Position numbers and translations under genes: made by a program | Notes under the pieces: model-generated | Told to the model about the DNA's origin: nothing | Seen by the model: the letters and a program-made list of their open reading frames with translations, nothing else | Database searches by the model: none | Shown here: one piece after another, positions 1-5,742 of the stretch | Layout of the letters: every line of letters begins with the position of its first letter | How positions within the stretch are numbered: position 1 is the first letter of the stretch | Assembly: GCA_005239845.1 (NCBI GenBank) | Contig: SBBD01000067.1 | Span: 1-6,562, forward strand | Length of the DNA: 6,562 nucleotides | Source: an archaeon | Lineage (GTDB): Archaea; Micrarchaeota; Micrarchaeia; Norongarragalinales; SBBD01 | Reading direction: 5' to 3'

Positions 1-808
1 AGGAATACGGCCCATTTTCGTGTTTGATGGAAAGCCTTCGGAGTTGAAAAGAAAAACGATTGAGGAAAGAGAGGAAAGGAAGCGGGAAGCCAGAGAAAAG
101 TTTGAAGAAGCCAGAAAGCGAGAGGACGAGGAAGGCATGCGGTTGTACGCGCAACAGACGGCGAAGCTTTCGAAGGAAATGGCGGAGGAAAGCAAGCGGC
201 TCGTGGAGTTGCTTGGGCTGCCGGTAGTTCAGGCGAAAAGCGAGGGGGAAGCGCAGTGCGCGCACATGTGCGCGAAAGGAATCGTGAAAGCCACGGGCTC
301 GCAGGACTTTGACTCGCTCTTGTTCGGCTCTCCCGTCATGATCAAGAACCTGACCATCGCGGGAAGAAGGAAACTGCCCCGAAGAAACATCTATACGGAA
401 GTGCTTCCCGAGCGATACGACTTGCAGGACAACTTGCAGCGCCTGGGGATTACGCGCGAAAAGCTAGTGTGGATCGGCATGCTTGCGGGAACGGACTTCA
501 ATGAAGGCGTACACGGCGTGGGCGCGAAAAAGGCGTTGAAGCTCGTCAAGGAACACGAGTCCATGCAAAGCATTCTGCAAAAATTGGAGGTGAAAATGGA
601 TTGGGAGCCCGTGGAAGAACTGTTTATGCATGCTCCCTACGTGGAAGTGCAGGAAGAAGAACTCAAGCCCCAGCCCCCGCAAAAAGAGGCGCTGGTTGAG
701 TTCATGCTCTCCAGGGATTTTTCGAAGGAGCGCGTGGGAGCCGCTTTGCAGAGGGCCTTCAAGGAACCCTTGGGTTCAGAGCAGGGAAAACTGTCGGAAT
801 GGCTGTGA
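1..808 (+). CDS. fen: Flap endonuclease 1 (FEN-1), 5'-truncated by the window edge
   Basis: Structure-specific nuclease that removes 5' flaps during Okazaki-fragment maturation and base-excision repair. The frame is open from the window edge, so the true start lies upstream; the first full codon is at base 2 and 268 residues are visible. About 75 N-terminal residues are probably missing, judging from the usual 325-345 aa. Visible in order: the end of the N domain with VFDGK (Asp9, equivalent to human D86); a charged helical-arch region (about 15-65); the metal site SEGEAQ (Glu81, Glu83) and SQDFDS (Asp102, Asp104); then LAGTDF (Asp165) opening a helix-3-turn-helix with GVHGVGAKKA. The last eight residues, QGKLSEWL, fit a PCNA-interacting PIP box (QxxLxxWx), with Leu where an aromatic residue is usual. 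The GTG at 20 is an internal valine codon, not a start. All visible catalytic acids are intact. Identity is very secure. Confidence 0.96.
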   Translation, partial: GIRPIFVFDGKPSELKRKTIEEREERKREAREKFEEARKREDEEGMRLYAQQTAKLSKEMAEESKRLVELLGLPVVQAKSEGEAQCAHMCAKGIVKATGSQDFDSLLFGSPVMIKNLTIAGRRKLPRRNIYTEVLPERYDLQDNLQRLGITREKLVWIGMLAGTDFNEGVHGVGAKKALKLVKEHESMQSILQKLEVKMDWEPVEELFMHAPYVEVQEEELKPQPPQKEALVEFMLSRDFSKERVGAALQRAFKEPLGSEQGKLSEWL

Positions 809-944
809 GGAAAGAAATCGAAGAAAAAAGCCTGAAAAGCAACGGTAATACTCCAGGAACAAAAACGATCTTCCGGGCTGAGCAAATTTAAGAGATAGAA
901 ACGAGCGGAACCCCTCTTCGAAAGCGTTTTAAAACCGTACGCGC

Positions 945-981
945 ATAGCGCTTATATCGAGTGCACGGGTTAGAGCGCTAT
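945..981. repeat. 8-bp perfect inverted repeat with 21-base loop
   Basis: ATAGCGCT (945-952) and AGCGCTAT (974-981) are perfect reverse complements separated by 21 bases. A TATA-like CTTATATC (951-958) overlaps the left arm. It could be a hairpin in a transcript from either strand or a protein-binding site. The sequence does not decide which, and chance is possible. Confidence 0.4.
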
Positions 982-1007
982 TCATAGCTCGTCTTCCCGT
1001 TTCAAGT

Positions 1008-1015
1008 AAAAAAAA
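1008..1015 (-). terminator. Oligo-T run, possible archaeal terminator
   Basis: Eight consecutive A on the plus strand give eight T on the minus strand, about 190 bases past the glyA stop. Archaeal RNA polymerase can stop at such runs without a hairpin. If the T-rich element at 1153-1162 leaks, this would be the backup stop for the glyA transcript. Confidence 0.3.
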
Positions 1016-1032
1016 GCCAAAGGTGGTGTCGA

Positions 1033-1125
1033 GTGCAGAAAATGGCTTTGGCAACCAAAAAGAAGGAGGCAGCTGAAGAGGACGAGGACTGGGAGGAAGA
1101 AAACGCGGAAAAGGAAGACGACTAG
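1033..1125 (+). CDS. Possible small, highly acidic protein (30 aa)
   Basis: Open frame from GTG 1033 to TAG 1123-1125. An AGGTG Shine-Dalgarno-like match (1021-1025) sits 7 bases before the GTG. The alternative ATG at 1042 would give 27 aa but lies 16 bases from that site. The product has a short basic segment (TKKK) followed by a tail almost entirely Glu/Asp/Lys/Ala/Asn with one Trp (EDEDWEEE). There is no membrane segment and no known domain that I recognise. Such tails occur in small archaeal proteins that bind basic partners, but that is only an analogy. The purine-rich composition could also produce this frame by chance, so it is a candidate rather than a secure gene. Confidence 0.35.
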   Translation: MQKMALATKKKEAAEEDEDWEEENAEKEDD

Positions 1126-1152
1126 GTCTCTCGGCTAACGGCCACCCACCCG

Positions 1153-1185
1153 AAACAAAAACACTAGCCCCCCTAGCGCATGCCC
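1153..1185 (-). terminator. Likely glyA terminator
   Basis: Read on the minus strand just past the glyA stop, a short CTAG-GGGGG-CTAG element (four-base stem at most) is followed within about a dozen bases by GTTTTTGTTT (1162-1153). A T-rich stretch soon after a stop codon is the usual form of an archaeal terminator. Confidence 0.4.
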
Positions 1186-1205
1186 AACAGACCATAAACG
1201 GAGGT

Positions 1206-2435
1206 TCAGTAAAAGAGAAAGTCTTTGCAGAGACTGCGCACATCCTCCCGCAGCCTCTTTTTTGCGGCTGTATCGTCCTTCGAGGCAACTGCTTTCGCGA
1301 TGATGCGGCCCACTTCCTTCATCTCGCTTTCCTTCATGCCCCGCGTGGTAAGCGCCGGCGTTCCCAGCCGGATGCCGGAAGGGTCCATGGGAGGACGCGG
1401 GTCATAAGGCACCGTGTTCTTGTTGCAGTAGACGCCCACCCCCTCCAGCACGAGCTCGGCCTCCTTTCCGGAAACGTTCTTGTTCCTCAAGTCCACCAAC
1501 AGCAAGTGCGTGTCCGTGCCTCCCGCAACCAAACGGAAGCCTTGCGCCATCAATTCGTCCGCAAGCGCCCTCGAGTTCTTTACGATTTGCTTCGCGTATT
1601 CCTTGAAGGAAGGCTGCAGCGCCTCCTGGAACGCCACGGCCTTTGCGGCATTGGCGTGGTCGTGGGGGCCTCCCTGCAAGCCCGGAAACACGGCCTTGTC
1701 CAACGCTTTCGCGTGCACTTCTTTGCACATGATCACGGCGCCGCGAGGCCCCCGCAGCGTCTTGTGAGTCGTCGTAGTGACGACGTCGAAATAGGGGACG
1801 GGGTTCTCGTGGACTCCTGCAGCGCACAAGCCGGCAATGTGGGAAATGTCCGCGAAGCTGATGGCGCCTACTTCTTCACCGATTTCCTTGAACTGCCTGA
1901 AGTCCACAGCGCGCGGGTAAGCCGTGTATCCCGAAAGGATGAACTTGGGCTTTTCCTGTTGGGCGAGTTTACGGATGGCCTCGTAATCCAAAAGCTCCGT
2001 CTTCGGGTCAACCGAATACGGGACGGGCTGGTACAGCATTCCCGAAAAGTTGACGGGGTGGCCGTGCGTCAAGTGCCCCCCGTGCGAGAGCGTCAAGCCC
2101 ATAAATTTGTCTCCCGGCTTCAAAAACGCGAAATAGACGGCCAGGTTTGCGGGGCTCCCTGAATAAGGCTGGACGTTGACGTGCTCTGCCCCGAACAACT
2201 GTTTGGCACGGCTAATGGCAAGTTCTTCCATTTCGTCCACGAACTCGTTGCCGCCATAATAGCGCTTGCGGGGATAGCCTTCCGAATACTTGTTGTTGAA
2301 CACGGATCCCAGCGCTTCGAGGACGGCTTTGCTGGCATAGTTTTCGGAAGGAATCATTTCCAGGCCTTCCATTTGGCGCAGGCGCTCCTTTCCAATCAGC
2401 ACGGAAATCTGCGGGTCCACGTTTTCTACGAACAT
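1206..2435 (-). CDS. glyA: Serine hydroxymethyltransferase
   Basis: PLP enzyme of the cytoplasm that interconverts serine and glycine while passing a one-carbon unit to a folate or pterin carrier. I chose the ATG at 2435 (409 aa) because a GGGGGG purine tract lies 7 bases upstream. The frame also allows a TTG at 2450 (414 aa), but that codon overlaps the tract. E. coli GlyA is 417 aa, so the gene is full length. Motifs, numbered from the ATG: NKYSEGYPRKRYYGGNE (Glu52, equivalent to the folate-contacting Glu57), NVQPYSGSPAN, the LSHGGHLTHG loop, FADISHIAGL (Asp196, contacts the PLP ring nitrogen), TTTTHKTLRGPRG (Lys225 forms the PLP Schiff base), NKNTVP, and SGIRLGTPA (Arg356 binds the substrate carboxylate). 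The sequence is of bacterial/eukaryotic type rather than like the SHMTs of classical methanogens. It lies 51 bases after the antiporter gene on the same strand. All key residues are present. Confidence 0.97.
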   Translation of the reverse strand: MFVENVDPQISVLIGKERLRQMEGLEMIPSENYASKAVLEALGSVFNNKYSEGYPRKRYYGGNEFVDEMEELAISRAKQLFGAEHVNVQPYSGSPANLAVYFAFLKPGDKFMGLTLSHGGHLTHGHPVNFSGMLYQPVPYSVDPKTELLDYEAIRKLAQQEKPKFILSGYTAYPRAVDFRQFKEIGEEVGAISFADISHIAGLCAAGVHENPVPYFDVVTTTTHKTLRGPRGAVIMCKEVHAKALDKAVFPGLQGGPHDHANAAKAVAFQEALQPSFKEYAKQIVKNSRALADELMAQGFRLVAGGTDTHLLLVDLRNKNVSGKEAELVLEGVGVYCNKNTVPYDPRPPMDPSGIRLGTPALTTRGMKESEMKEVGRIIAKAVASKDDTAAKKRLREDVRSLCKDFLFY

Positions 2436-2442
2436 AGCTAAA

Positions 2443-2448
2443 CCCCCC
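2443..2448 (-). promoter_or_regulatory. Ribosome-binding tract deciding the glyA start
   Basis: On the minus strand a run of six G followed by TT ends seven bases before the ATG at 2435. It is an imperfect Shine-Dalgarno match but correctly spaced. It favours the ATG over the in-frame TTG at 2450, whose last base overlaps the run. Confidence 0.5.
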
Positions 2449-2469
2449 AAAAAGAAAGAACACGGAAAC

Positions 2470-2477
2470 TATTTTAT
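2470..2477 (-). promoter_or_regulatory. Candidate TATA box for glyA
   Basis: The minus strand reads CCCATAAAATAGTTTCC, with ATAAAATA at 2477-2470, just after the antiporter stop. A start about 25 bases downstream falls near 2448, giving a very short leader. It suggests glyA can be transcribed alone as well as with the upstream gene. Confidence 0.4.
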
Positions 2478-2486
2478 GGGCATGCG

Positions 2487-3491
2487 TCAGGGTACGGGAA
2501 GCAACACGTTGTCGAGGGGCGCCACGTGCACCAAGTCCACTTGCACGCTCACGAAAATCACGTAAAGCAACAGCAACAGGACTCCTTCCGCCCGACTCAA
2601 CGCTTTCTTGCGGTAGGCAAAGAAGAATACGAGGACGAACGCCAGCACCATGAACCCGTACCCCACGATGAAGTCCAAAAACTTGAAGACGAGCACGCCT
2701 CCCACGATGGACGCCACGCCTAACACGAGCGTGAGTTCCGTGATGAAGCTCCCGATCAGGTCGCCCCAAATGACTTCCTCTTCGCGGGCCTGCAAGGCAT
2801 TCAAGTCCAGGGCGAGCTCGGGAATCGCGATGCCCAACGCGATGACGAGGAACCCCATGAGCAAGGGATGGATGTTGAAGCTGGAGGAAATATCGACGGC
2901 CGTGTCCACGATGAAGTGGCTGGCAATGACGGCAACCACGAGGAACACGAGGAGTTCGGCCACGAGCCGCGCCTTGCTGTGCTCGTGCAGCCCAAAGCCA
3001 ATCACTTGATGCGTCTGTTCCTCCTCTTTCCTTGCCAGGGGCTCTTCTTCCTTCACGTGGTACAAGTACATGCCGTACAAGGCAATGAGGATGACGCCTT
3101 CCAGCGAGGTGAGCCTCCCGTCCAGCAGCAGGAAGAAGGGAATGATGATGACGAAAAAGATCCAGCCGAAGTTTTCCAGCACGGACTGTTCCCTCACCTG
3201 AAAGACGCCCTTGCGGATGGTCACGATGCCCAAGACGACGCACAAGAGCACGATGTTCGCCCCGATGATGCTGGCCAGCATGAGTTCGACTTGGCCTTGC
3301 GAGGCGGAAATGCTGCTGATGAGCAAGTCCGGCATGGAAGTGCCCAAGCCGATGATGACGAAGCTCAACAGGAACTTGGGGATTTTGAGGAGGGAGGAAA
3401 TGCCGGCGAGCAGCTTGACGACGCGGGCGCTGGAGAAGCCCAGCAGCACGAGCATCATGACCAGAACCGTAAAACTGAAACCAATGCTCAT
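2487..3491 (-). CDS. CaCA-superfamily cation antiporter (Na+/Ca2+ exchanger-like)
   Basis: Polytopic membrane protein (334 aa, ATG at 3491) that should exchange Ca2+ or another cation against Na+ or H+. It has the two inverted halves of the family, each rich in hydrophobic helices (about ten in all), joined by a charged loop at residues 146-176 (KEEEPLARKEEE). Alpha-1 repeat: IGLGTSMPDLL (49-57) followed by SIIGANIVLL (74-83). Alpha-2 repeat: IALGIAIPELAL (217-228) followed by DLIGSFITEL (244-253). Compared with the archaeal exchanger NCX_Mj, the first-repeat Glu is Asp55, the second-repeat Glu is kept (Glu225), and the Thr-Ser before it is Ile-Ala. The GSNxxN-type motifs read GANIVL and GSFITE. 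Fold and family are clear; the altered ligand residues make ion choice uncertain. It lies upstream of glyA on the same strand and diverges from the gene at 3634. Confidence 0.88.
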   Translation of the reverse strand: MSIGFSFTVLVMMLVLLGFSSARVVKLLAGISSLLKIPKFLLSFVIIGLGTSMPDLLISSISASQGQVELMLASIIGANIVLLCVVLGIVTIRKGVFQVREQSVLENFGWIFFVIIIPFFLLLDGRLTSLEGVILIALYGMYLYHVKEEEPLARKEEEQTHQVIGFGLHEHSKARLVAELLVFLVVAVIASHFIVDTAVDISSSFNIHPLLMGFLVIALGIAIPELALDLNALQAREEEVIWGDLIGSFITELTLVLGVASIVGGVLVFKFLDFIVGYGFMVLAFVLVFFFAYRKKALSRAEGVLLLLLYVIFVSVQVDLVHVAPLDNVLLPVP

Positions 3492-3536
3492 AGCGTTCTT
3501 GCCTCAGGAGGGTCCAGTAGTTGCTGTTTTCCCTTG

Positions 3537-3544
3537 TTTAAAAA
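3537..3544 (-). promoter_or_regulatory. Candidate TATA box for the antiporter gene
   Basis: The minus strand reads CCTTTTTAAACA, with TTTTTAAA at 3544-3537, about 46-53 bases before the ATG at 3491. The predicted start, about 25 bases downstream, leaves a leader of roughly 20-25 bases. It sits back-to-back with the promoter of the gene at 3634. Confidence 0.4.
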
Positions 3545-3588
3545 GGTTTTTTTGAGAGTAATCAAGAGTTGCCGGCAGCGCGTAAACG

Positions 3589-3596
3589 TTTAAATA
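3589..3596 (+). promoter_or_regulatory. TATA box for the 134-aa protein gene
   Basis: TTTAAATA preceded by a purine-containing CGTAAACG (3581-3588) resembles an archaeal BRE-TATA pair. Transcription would begin near 3618-3620, leaving a leader of about 15 bases that contains the GAGGGA ribosome-binding site (3623-3628), five bases before the ATG at 3634. Confidence 0.65.
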
Positions 3597-3633
3597 ACTT
3601 CTGCGAGAAGCTAATGCGTCGCGAGGGATCTTC

Positions 3634-4038
3634 ATGGGCGTTTTCGAATTGTTCGGGAAAAAACAAGTGCAACTGGGCGGGCAACAGTACCAGCTGGAAT
3701 ACGAGCTGCATCCCTTGAAGCTTCCGGCCCACCAGGCGGACTACCTGGAACTCGAAGTCAACCTCCGCAACGTCACGGAAACAGAGCTCCTCACCTCCGT
3801 CGTGCTCGTCCTGCCGAAACAGCTGGGGTTCGAGGGCAGCGCTCTGTCGCACGAGCGGGAAATCCGCCTCGGCTTGCTGAAGCCCCACGAGCTTAAACAC
3901 CTGAAAATCTGCATTTACGCGACCCAACGCACTCCCAAGGCCATTTACCCTCTGCACCTCTACGTCATATCGCACTATCGGGACTACGGATACGTCATCA
4001 ACGAACTGAAGAAGAAAATCGACATCCGCGTCGAGTAA
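3634..4038 (+). CDS. Conserved-looking protein of unknown function, probable beta-sandwich (134 aa)
   Basis: I do not recognise this protein. The start at 3634 is well supported by the GAGGGA site five bases upstream and a TATA box at the right distance. There is no signal peptide or membrane helix, so it should be cytoplasmic. Residues 12-45 and 51-65 alternate hydrophobic and polar positions (for example YLELEVNLRNVT, LLTSVVLVLP), as do 85-112 (ELKHLKICIY, YPLHLYVISHY). This suggests an all-beta, immunoglobulin- or arrestin-like fold. The last 15 residues are a charged strand/helix ending in KKKIDIRVE. Its GC content (62% in one sampled line) matches the antiporter and glyA, so it looks native. 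It is convergent with the methyltransferase gene, only 15 bases away. No function can be assigned. Confidence 0.85.
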   Translation: MGVFELFGKKQVQLGGQQYQLEYELHPLKLPAHQADYLELEVNLRNVTETELLTSVVLVLPKQLGFEGSALSHEREIRLGLLKPHELKHLKICIYATQRTPKAIYPLHLYVISHYRDYGYVINELKKKIDIRVE

Positions 4039-4053
4039 GACGGACGGGCTGAC

Positions 4054-4773
4054 TTATTGCTTTCGTGCTATAGTGTAGAAGCTGGTTTCGTCGAAGTTGT
4101 TACCCTGCTCTAAAACTTCGAAACCGCTTTTCCCAAGCAATGCCCGCCTCTCTTCCCTGGAAAATGCGCGGTGCTCCATTTCGTCGCGGTATTCGCTCTT
4201 CTTCCCGTTTTCCTCCACTGAATATTTCGCCTTCCAATTCACCACGAATGGCTTCTTTGAAATCTGTTCAGTTTGTGATTCGCGCGTGATTTTTATTTCC
4301 GGGCCTTTCGCACTAACTTTACCATTGAAGTAATTAGTTTTCATTATCTTGCTGTCTTCGTAGTTGTCAATGAAAAGAATGCCGCTATGATTGAGGCTCT
4401 TCTCAAATGAAGCAAGCGCCTTTCCTGCATCCTCGTCATTGAGCATGTGCGTGAAAACCCTCCCCGCGGATATTATTGCGTCAAATTCATTGATGAATGG
4501 GAGTCCCCGCATATCCGCCTTAAATATTTTTACGCCTGGCAACCTGATCTTCGCCTCCCTAACCATTTCAACCGTGTAGTCAACGACTGTCAAATCGTAG
4601 CCTTTCCGGGCAAGCTCTTTTGCAACTAGGAAGAACCCGCCAATGAACAGAACCTTCTTTGGCCTAAATCGCTCTATTTTCTTCTCTACGAATTTTGCAG
4701 TTGCTTCGGCATTGTTTGTGTAGTCATAGAATAGCGTACATATTCTCGCAAAGTCGCTGTATGTTGCCGTCAT
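4054..4773 (-). CDS. Class I SAM-dependent methyltransferase-like protein
   Basis: 239 aa from ATG 4773, with AGAGG (4787-4783) nine bases before it. The Rossmann-type order is readable: strand 1 with motif I (VLFIGGFFLVAKEL, 41-54); strand 2 ending in an acid (LTVVDYTVEM, Asp65, expected to hold the SAM ribose); KADMRGLPF (85-93, Asp87, adenine side); FDAIISAGRVFTHML (97-111, motif IV region); and GILFIDNY (131-138, motif V). The C-terminal half (145-239) resembles the substrate-domain part of small-molecule N-methyltransferase relatives. The glycine loop is unusual: where DxGxGxG is expected the protein has F43-I-G45-G-F47-F-L49. It may bind SAM in a modified way or have lost activity. Base composition is clearly lower in GC than the genes to the left (30-42% in three sampled lines). 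It lies 70 bases after the Fic gene on the same strand, so joint transcription is possible. Substrate unknown. Confidence 0.8.
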   Translation of the reverse strand: MTATYSDFARICTLFYDYTNNAEATAKFVEKKIERFRPKKVLFIGGFFLVAKELARKGYDLTVVDYTVEMVREAKIRLPGVKIFKADMRGLPFINEFDAIISAGRVFTHMLNDEDAGKALASFEKSLNHSGILFIDNYEDSKIMKTNYFNGKVSAKGPEIKITRESQTEQISKKPFVVNWKAKYSVEENGKKSEYRDEMEHRAFSREERRALLGKSGFEVLEQGNNFDETSFYTIARKQ

Positions 4774-4808
4774 TGAAAGCAGCCTCTTAAGCGTCGTTTT
4801 GTCTTCTG

Positions 4809-4824
4809 TTGGTGCCCCCTAAAT
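4809..4824 (+). repeat. Left 16-bp inverted repeat bounding the Fic gene
   Basis: TTGGTGCCCCCTAAAT is the exact reverse complement of 5742-5757. It begins 35 bases past the Fic stop. It contains the 12-bp core GTGCCCCCTAAA (4812-4823). A second, imperfect core, GTGGACCCTAAA (4830-4841, 10 of 12 identical), follows in the same orientation 18 bases further in. Confidence 0.85.
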
Positions 4825-4828
4825 AGTA
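4821..4828 (-). promoter_or_regulatory. Candidate promoter of the methyltransferase gene
   Basis: The minus strand reads CATACTATTTAGGGGG, with a TATA-like ACTATTTA at 4828-4821. A start near 4798 would leave a leader of about 25 bases containing the AGAGG site. The box overlaps the left inverted repeat, so whatever binds the repeat would affect this promoter. Confidence 0.4.
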
Positions 4829-4843
4829 TGTGGACCCTAAAAG

Positions 4844-5713
4844 TTACTTGCTCACGAATTCCTTGTATTGGCTTGCGTAAACCCTGAACAAGTATTCGAC
4901 GAATGGTGCTTCCCTTTTGCTGTAATCAACTTTTCGGAGCACCAAATAGTAAAGCATTTTTTCGGCATCGAAGATGTTAAGCAGCGGATACCCGTTCCTT
5001 AGCAATGCGAAGTTCATCAGCAGTCTTGACATCCTTCCGTTTCCGTCGCGGAAGGGGTGGACTTTTACGAACTTTAGGTGCGCCAACGCCGCGAGCTCAA
5101 ATGGATGCAGAGTCTTTAGGGCGTTCTGGTACCACTTGAAGAAGTTGGCCATTTTTTCTGGCACTTCAGTATGCGCCGGCGGTATGTAGTTGCCGAGTCG
5201 CACGTTAACGCTTCGGTATTTGCCTGCATCCGGCAAGACGCCCCCCATTTCAATGCCGTGCAGCTTCAGCACCATCCTTTCGTCTATTTCGCCCCGATAG
5301 TCAAAAAGGAAATCTATGCAGGCTTTCATGTTTTCAACTTCCTTTACATCGCGTTTTCTGGCCTTCCGTGGCACCTTGCCCCTAAGTACGTCGTCCGTTT
5401 CATCATACGTCAGGGTGTTTCCCTCTATGGCGTTGGTGTTGAAAATAAAGCTGACAAGCCGTTCGCGTTCTTCCTTCCAAAGGGACTTGCCTATCTTGAA
5501 TTTTTTAGAGTAGCCTGCCTTTATTTGTTCAATAATTCGGGTTTGCTGCTGGCTGAGGTGCGACTTGATGGCCGGTCCCCTTTCCTCAAGCTTGTAAGGT
5601 CTGGTACCGAGATACCTCCTTCTTTTTTTCCATTTGCCCTTTGCCGTCCTCTTTGATTCCGTAAGGTAGTAGTACGTGCGCCCGCTGATAACCTTCTTCT
5701 CAATGTAGGCCAT
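4844..5713 (-). CDS. Fic family protein (class II, N-terminal inhibitory helix)
   Basis: Fic enzymes usually transfer AMP from ATP to a hydroxyl of a target protein. I place the start at ATG 5713 (289 aa). A GTG at 5731 is in frame but lies inside the repeat, and the ATG sits where transcription is expected to begin. The canonical HxFx(D/E)GNGRxxR motif is complete: HPFRDGNGRMSR (His219 to Arg230, numbered from the ATG). TNAIEGN (93-99) fits the (S/T)xxxE(G/N) inhibitory motif, so Glu97 should block productive ATP binding in cis. Between them is the usual flap region GKYRSVNVRLGNYIPP (164-179). The first 40 residues form a basic module (AYIEKKVISGRTYYYL, then KGKWKKRRRYLG) that recalls the N-terminus of IS1634-type transposases and of other archaeal Fic proteins. 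GC content is below the left-hand genes (47% in one sampled line). Flanking inverted repeats suggest a transferable or jointly regulated unit. Target unknown. Confidence 0.92.
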   Translation of the reverse strand: MAYIEKKVISGRTYYYLTESKRTAKGKWKKRRRYLGTRPYKLEERGPAIKSHLSQQQTRIIEQIKAGYSKKFKIGKSLWKEERERLVSFIFNTNAIEGNTLTYDETDDVLRGKVPRKARKRDVKEVENMKACIDFLFDYRGEIDERMVLKLHGIEMGGVLPDAGKYRSVNVRLGNYIPPAHTEVPEKMANFFKWYQNALKTLHPFELAALAHLKFVKVHPFRDGNGRMSRLLMNFALLRNGYPLLNIFDAEKMLYYLVLRKVDYSKREAPFVEYLFRVYASQYKEFVSK

Positions 5714-5719
5714 AGCCAG

Positions 5720-5731
5720 TTTAGGGGGCAC
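5720..5731 (-). repeat. Inner copy of the 12-bp core at the Fic promoter
   Basis: Read on the minus strand this is GTGCCCCCTAAA, identical to the core in the outer repeat and 23 bases from it. It lies between the TATA box and the ATG at 5713, where a bound protein would block transcription of the Fic gene. Confidence 0.75.
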
Positions 5732-5734
5732 AGC

Positions 5735-5742
5735 TTAATAAA
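5735..5742 (-). promoter_or_regulatory. TATA box of the Fic gene, probably giving a leaderless mRNA
   Basis: TTTATTAA on the minus strand (5742-5735) is centred about 26 bases before the ATG at 5713, so transcription should begin at or next to the start codon. No Shine-Dalgarno site precedes the ATG, in keeping with leaderless translation, which is common in archaea. A copy of the 12-bp core lies directly on each side of the box. Confidence 0.6.

Larger units (their letters stand above)
809..1205. other. Gene-poor stretch between fen and glyA
   Basis: About 400 bases between the ends of the convergent fen (+) and glyA (-) genes. I see no tRNA-like or rRNA-like sequence on either strand. It holds an 8-bp inverted repeat (945-981), a possible 30-codon acidic ORF (1033-1125, +), an eight-A run (1008-1015, oligo-T on the minus strand) and a T-rich element just after glyA on the minus strand (1153-1162). 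A 119-codon minus-strand frame (929-1288) also crosses it. I judge that frame to be a shadow: it overlaps the end of glyA and encodes only a proline/phenylalanine-rich complement of the purine-rich tract. Confidence 0.6.

Noticed and set aside
933..1076. Second plus-strand frame over the mini-ORF (ending KEGGS)
   Set aside because: No usable start codon at a ribosome-binding site, and a different frame from the better-supported acidic ORF.
929..1288. 119-codon minus-strand frame across the fen-glyA gap
   Set aside because: It overlaps the C-terminal coding part of glyA in another frame and its product is a proline/phenylalanine-rich complement of a purine-rich tract, with no domain.
2071..2090. 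Further copy of the GTGCCCCC repeat inside glyA (GTGCCCCCCGTG)
   Set aside because: Only the C-run is shared and the TAAA half is absent; it is part of a conserved glycine/histidine coding motif.
1506..2162. 218-codon plus-strand frame opposite glyA
   Set aside because: Antisense to a conserved enzyme with all motifs intact; no domain in its product.
2212..3243. 343-codon minus-strand frame overlapping the antiporter and glyA
   Set aside because: It is an arginine-, glycine- and histidine-rich shadow of two strongly recognisable genes on the same strand in a different frame.
2868..3593. 241-codon plus-strand frame opposite the antiporter
   Set aside because: Antisense shadow: its product is dominated by Asp, Glu, His and Gln where the real gene encodes hydrophobic helices.
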